Assembly (NCBI GenBank): GCA_024401365.1
Contig: JAKSLE010000010.1
Location: forward strand, 27,677 to 91,676
DNA from: Bacteroidales bacterium
GTDB taxonomy: Bacteria; Bacteroidota; Bacteroidia; Bacteroidales; Marinilabiliaceae
Direction of reading: 5' to 3'
Length of the DNA stretch: 64,000 nt
In this document: positions 63,831 to 64,000 of the stretch, piece after piece
Layout: each line of letters begins with the position of its first letter
Position numbering within the stretch: position 1 is the first letter of the stretch
The notes under the pieces: generated by a model
What the model was told of the DNA's origin: nothing
Databases searched by the model: none
What the model saw: only the letters and a program-made list of their open reading frames with translations
Made by a program: the position numbers and the translations under genes

Positions 63831-64000
63831 ATGGATAATAAGGTCTACATATTTGATACTACATTACGAGACGGCGAACAAGTTCCGGGATGCCAGTTAA
63901 ACACAGTCGAAAAGATTCAAGTTGCTAAGCAGCTAGAAGCCCTAGGTGTAGATATCATTGAGGCCGGTTTCCCTATTTCAAGTCCCGGCGACTTCAACTC
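63831..64000 (+). CDS. leuA: 2-isopropylmalate synthase, N-terminal part (partial)
   Basis: 57 residues up to the window edge, beginning [20 protein letters not shown]. The TTLRDGEQ motif provides the divalent-metal Asp and catalytic Arg of the isopropylmalate synthase/homocitrate synthase family. The position after ilvC supports LeuA, the first leucine-specific step. Truncated by the window end. Confidence 0.85.
   Translation, partial: MDNKVYIFDTTLRDGEQVPGCQLNTVEKIQVAKQLEALGVDIIEAGFPISSPGDFN

Noticed and set aside
1-64000. Mobile elements, phage, defence or integron cassettes
   Set aside because: No transposase, integrase, relaxase, restriction or phage structural gene was found; the window is mostly housekeeping and glycan-use genes.

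Overview
The window is chromosomal DNA from a member of the Bacteroidota, most likely a plant-fibre-degrading gut or rumen Bacteroidales and probably Prevotella-like. The evidence is a hybrid two-component regulator, lipoprotein glycoside hydrolases with SPII-type signals, a SecDF fusion, an AtpB with a signal peptide and periplasmic extension, -7 boxes of the form TAnnTTTG, a near absence of Shine-Dalgarno sequences, and a GPH transporter-GH10-GH43 cluster like the xynABD locus of Prevotella bryantii. No transposase, phage gene, CRISPR array or rRNA was found.

Layout. 0-7.4 kb is a xylan locus: GPH symporter, GH10, cytoplasmic GH43 and GH67, with ilvE inserted among them. 7.4-11 kb holds typA, a DUF502 membrane protein and a DprA/SLOG-like protein. 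11-18.7 kb (minus strand) holds an orphan lipoprotein, panC-panD, a large hybrid two-component sensor (HTCS) and an LD-carboxypeptidase. 18.9-26.3 kb holds two tRNA-Gln genes, recA, a 2-hydroxyacid dehydrogenase, fabH, a CAT-anticodon tRNA, an outer-membrane barrel protein and metF. 26.7-32.9 kb holds an acidic membrane protein, greA, a HIT protein and a beta-mannan operon (GH130, GH26, cellobiose 2-epimerase, CE2-like esterase). 33-38.4 kb holds a GAF-PP2C phosphatase, an orphan lipoprotein and secDF. 38.5-47.9 kb holds an M16 peptidase, a barrel/HhH-barrel gene pair, rdgB, usp and a class III cyclase. 48-53.7 kb is bactofilin plus a partial F1Fo ATP synthase operon (atpB E F H A G, without atpD and atpC). 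53.8-58.2 kb holds pssA, a large membrane-anchored orphan and a small orphan. 58.3-64 kb is the branched-chain amino acid operon ilvD-ilvB-ilvN-ilvC, then the start of leuA.

Regulation and structure are the most interesting parts. A 23-codon leader ORF rich in Val, Leu and Ile, followed by mutually exclusive antiterminator and terminator hairpins, precedes ilvD; this is a complete ribosome-mediated attenuator. A terminator-like hairpin lies between promoter and start codon of greA, recalling the E. coli greA leader. A third such hairpin precedes the xylan transporter. A promoter-terminator pair at 57.2 kb brackets an apparent small RNA or 21-codon ORF.

On a larger scale the base skew of the + strand reverses within the window: C-rich up to about 35.3 kb and G-rich from about 38.5 kb on, visible in intergenic DNA and in codon choice. 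A family of intergenic repeats with the core GTTGCTCGCA(A/G)TTTTT and a 55-base period in two tandem arrays flips orientation at the same place, so every array copy sits on the G-rich (presumed leading) strand. This is what a replication origin, or an inversion boundary, between 35 and 38.5 kb would produce. No dnaA gene or DnaA-box cluster was seen, so the origin reading is an inference.
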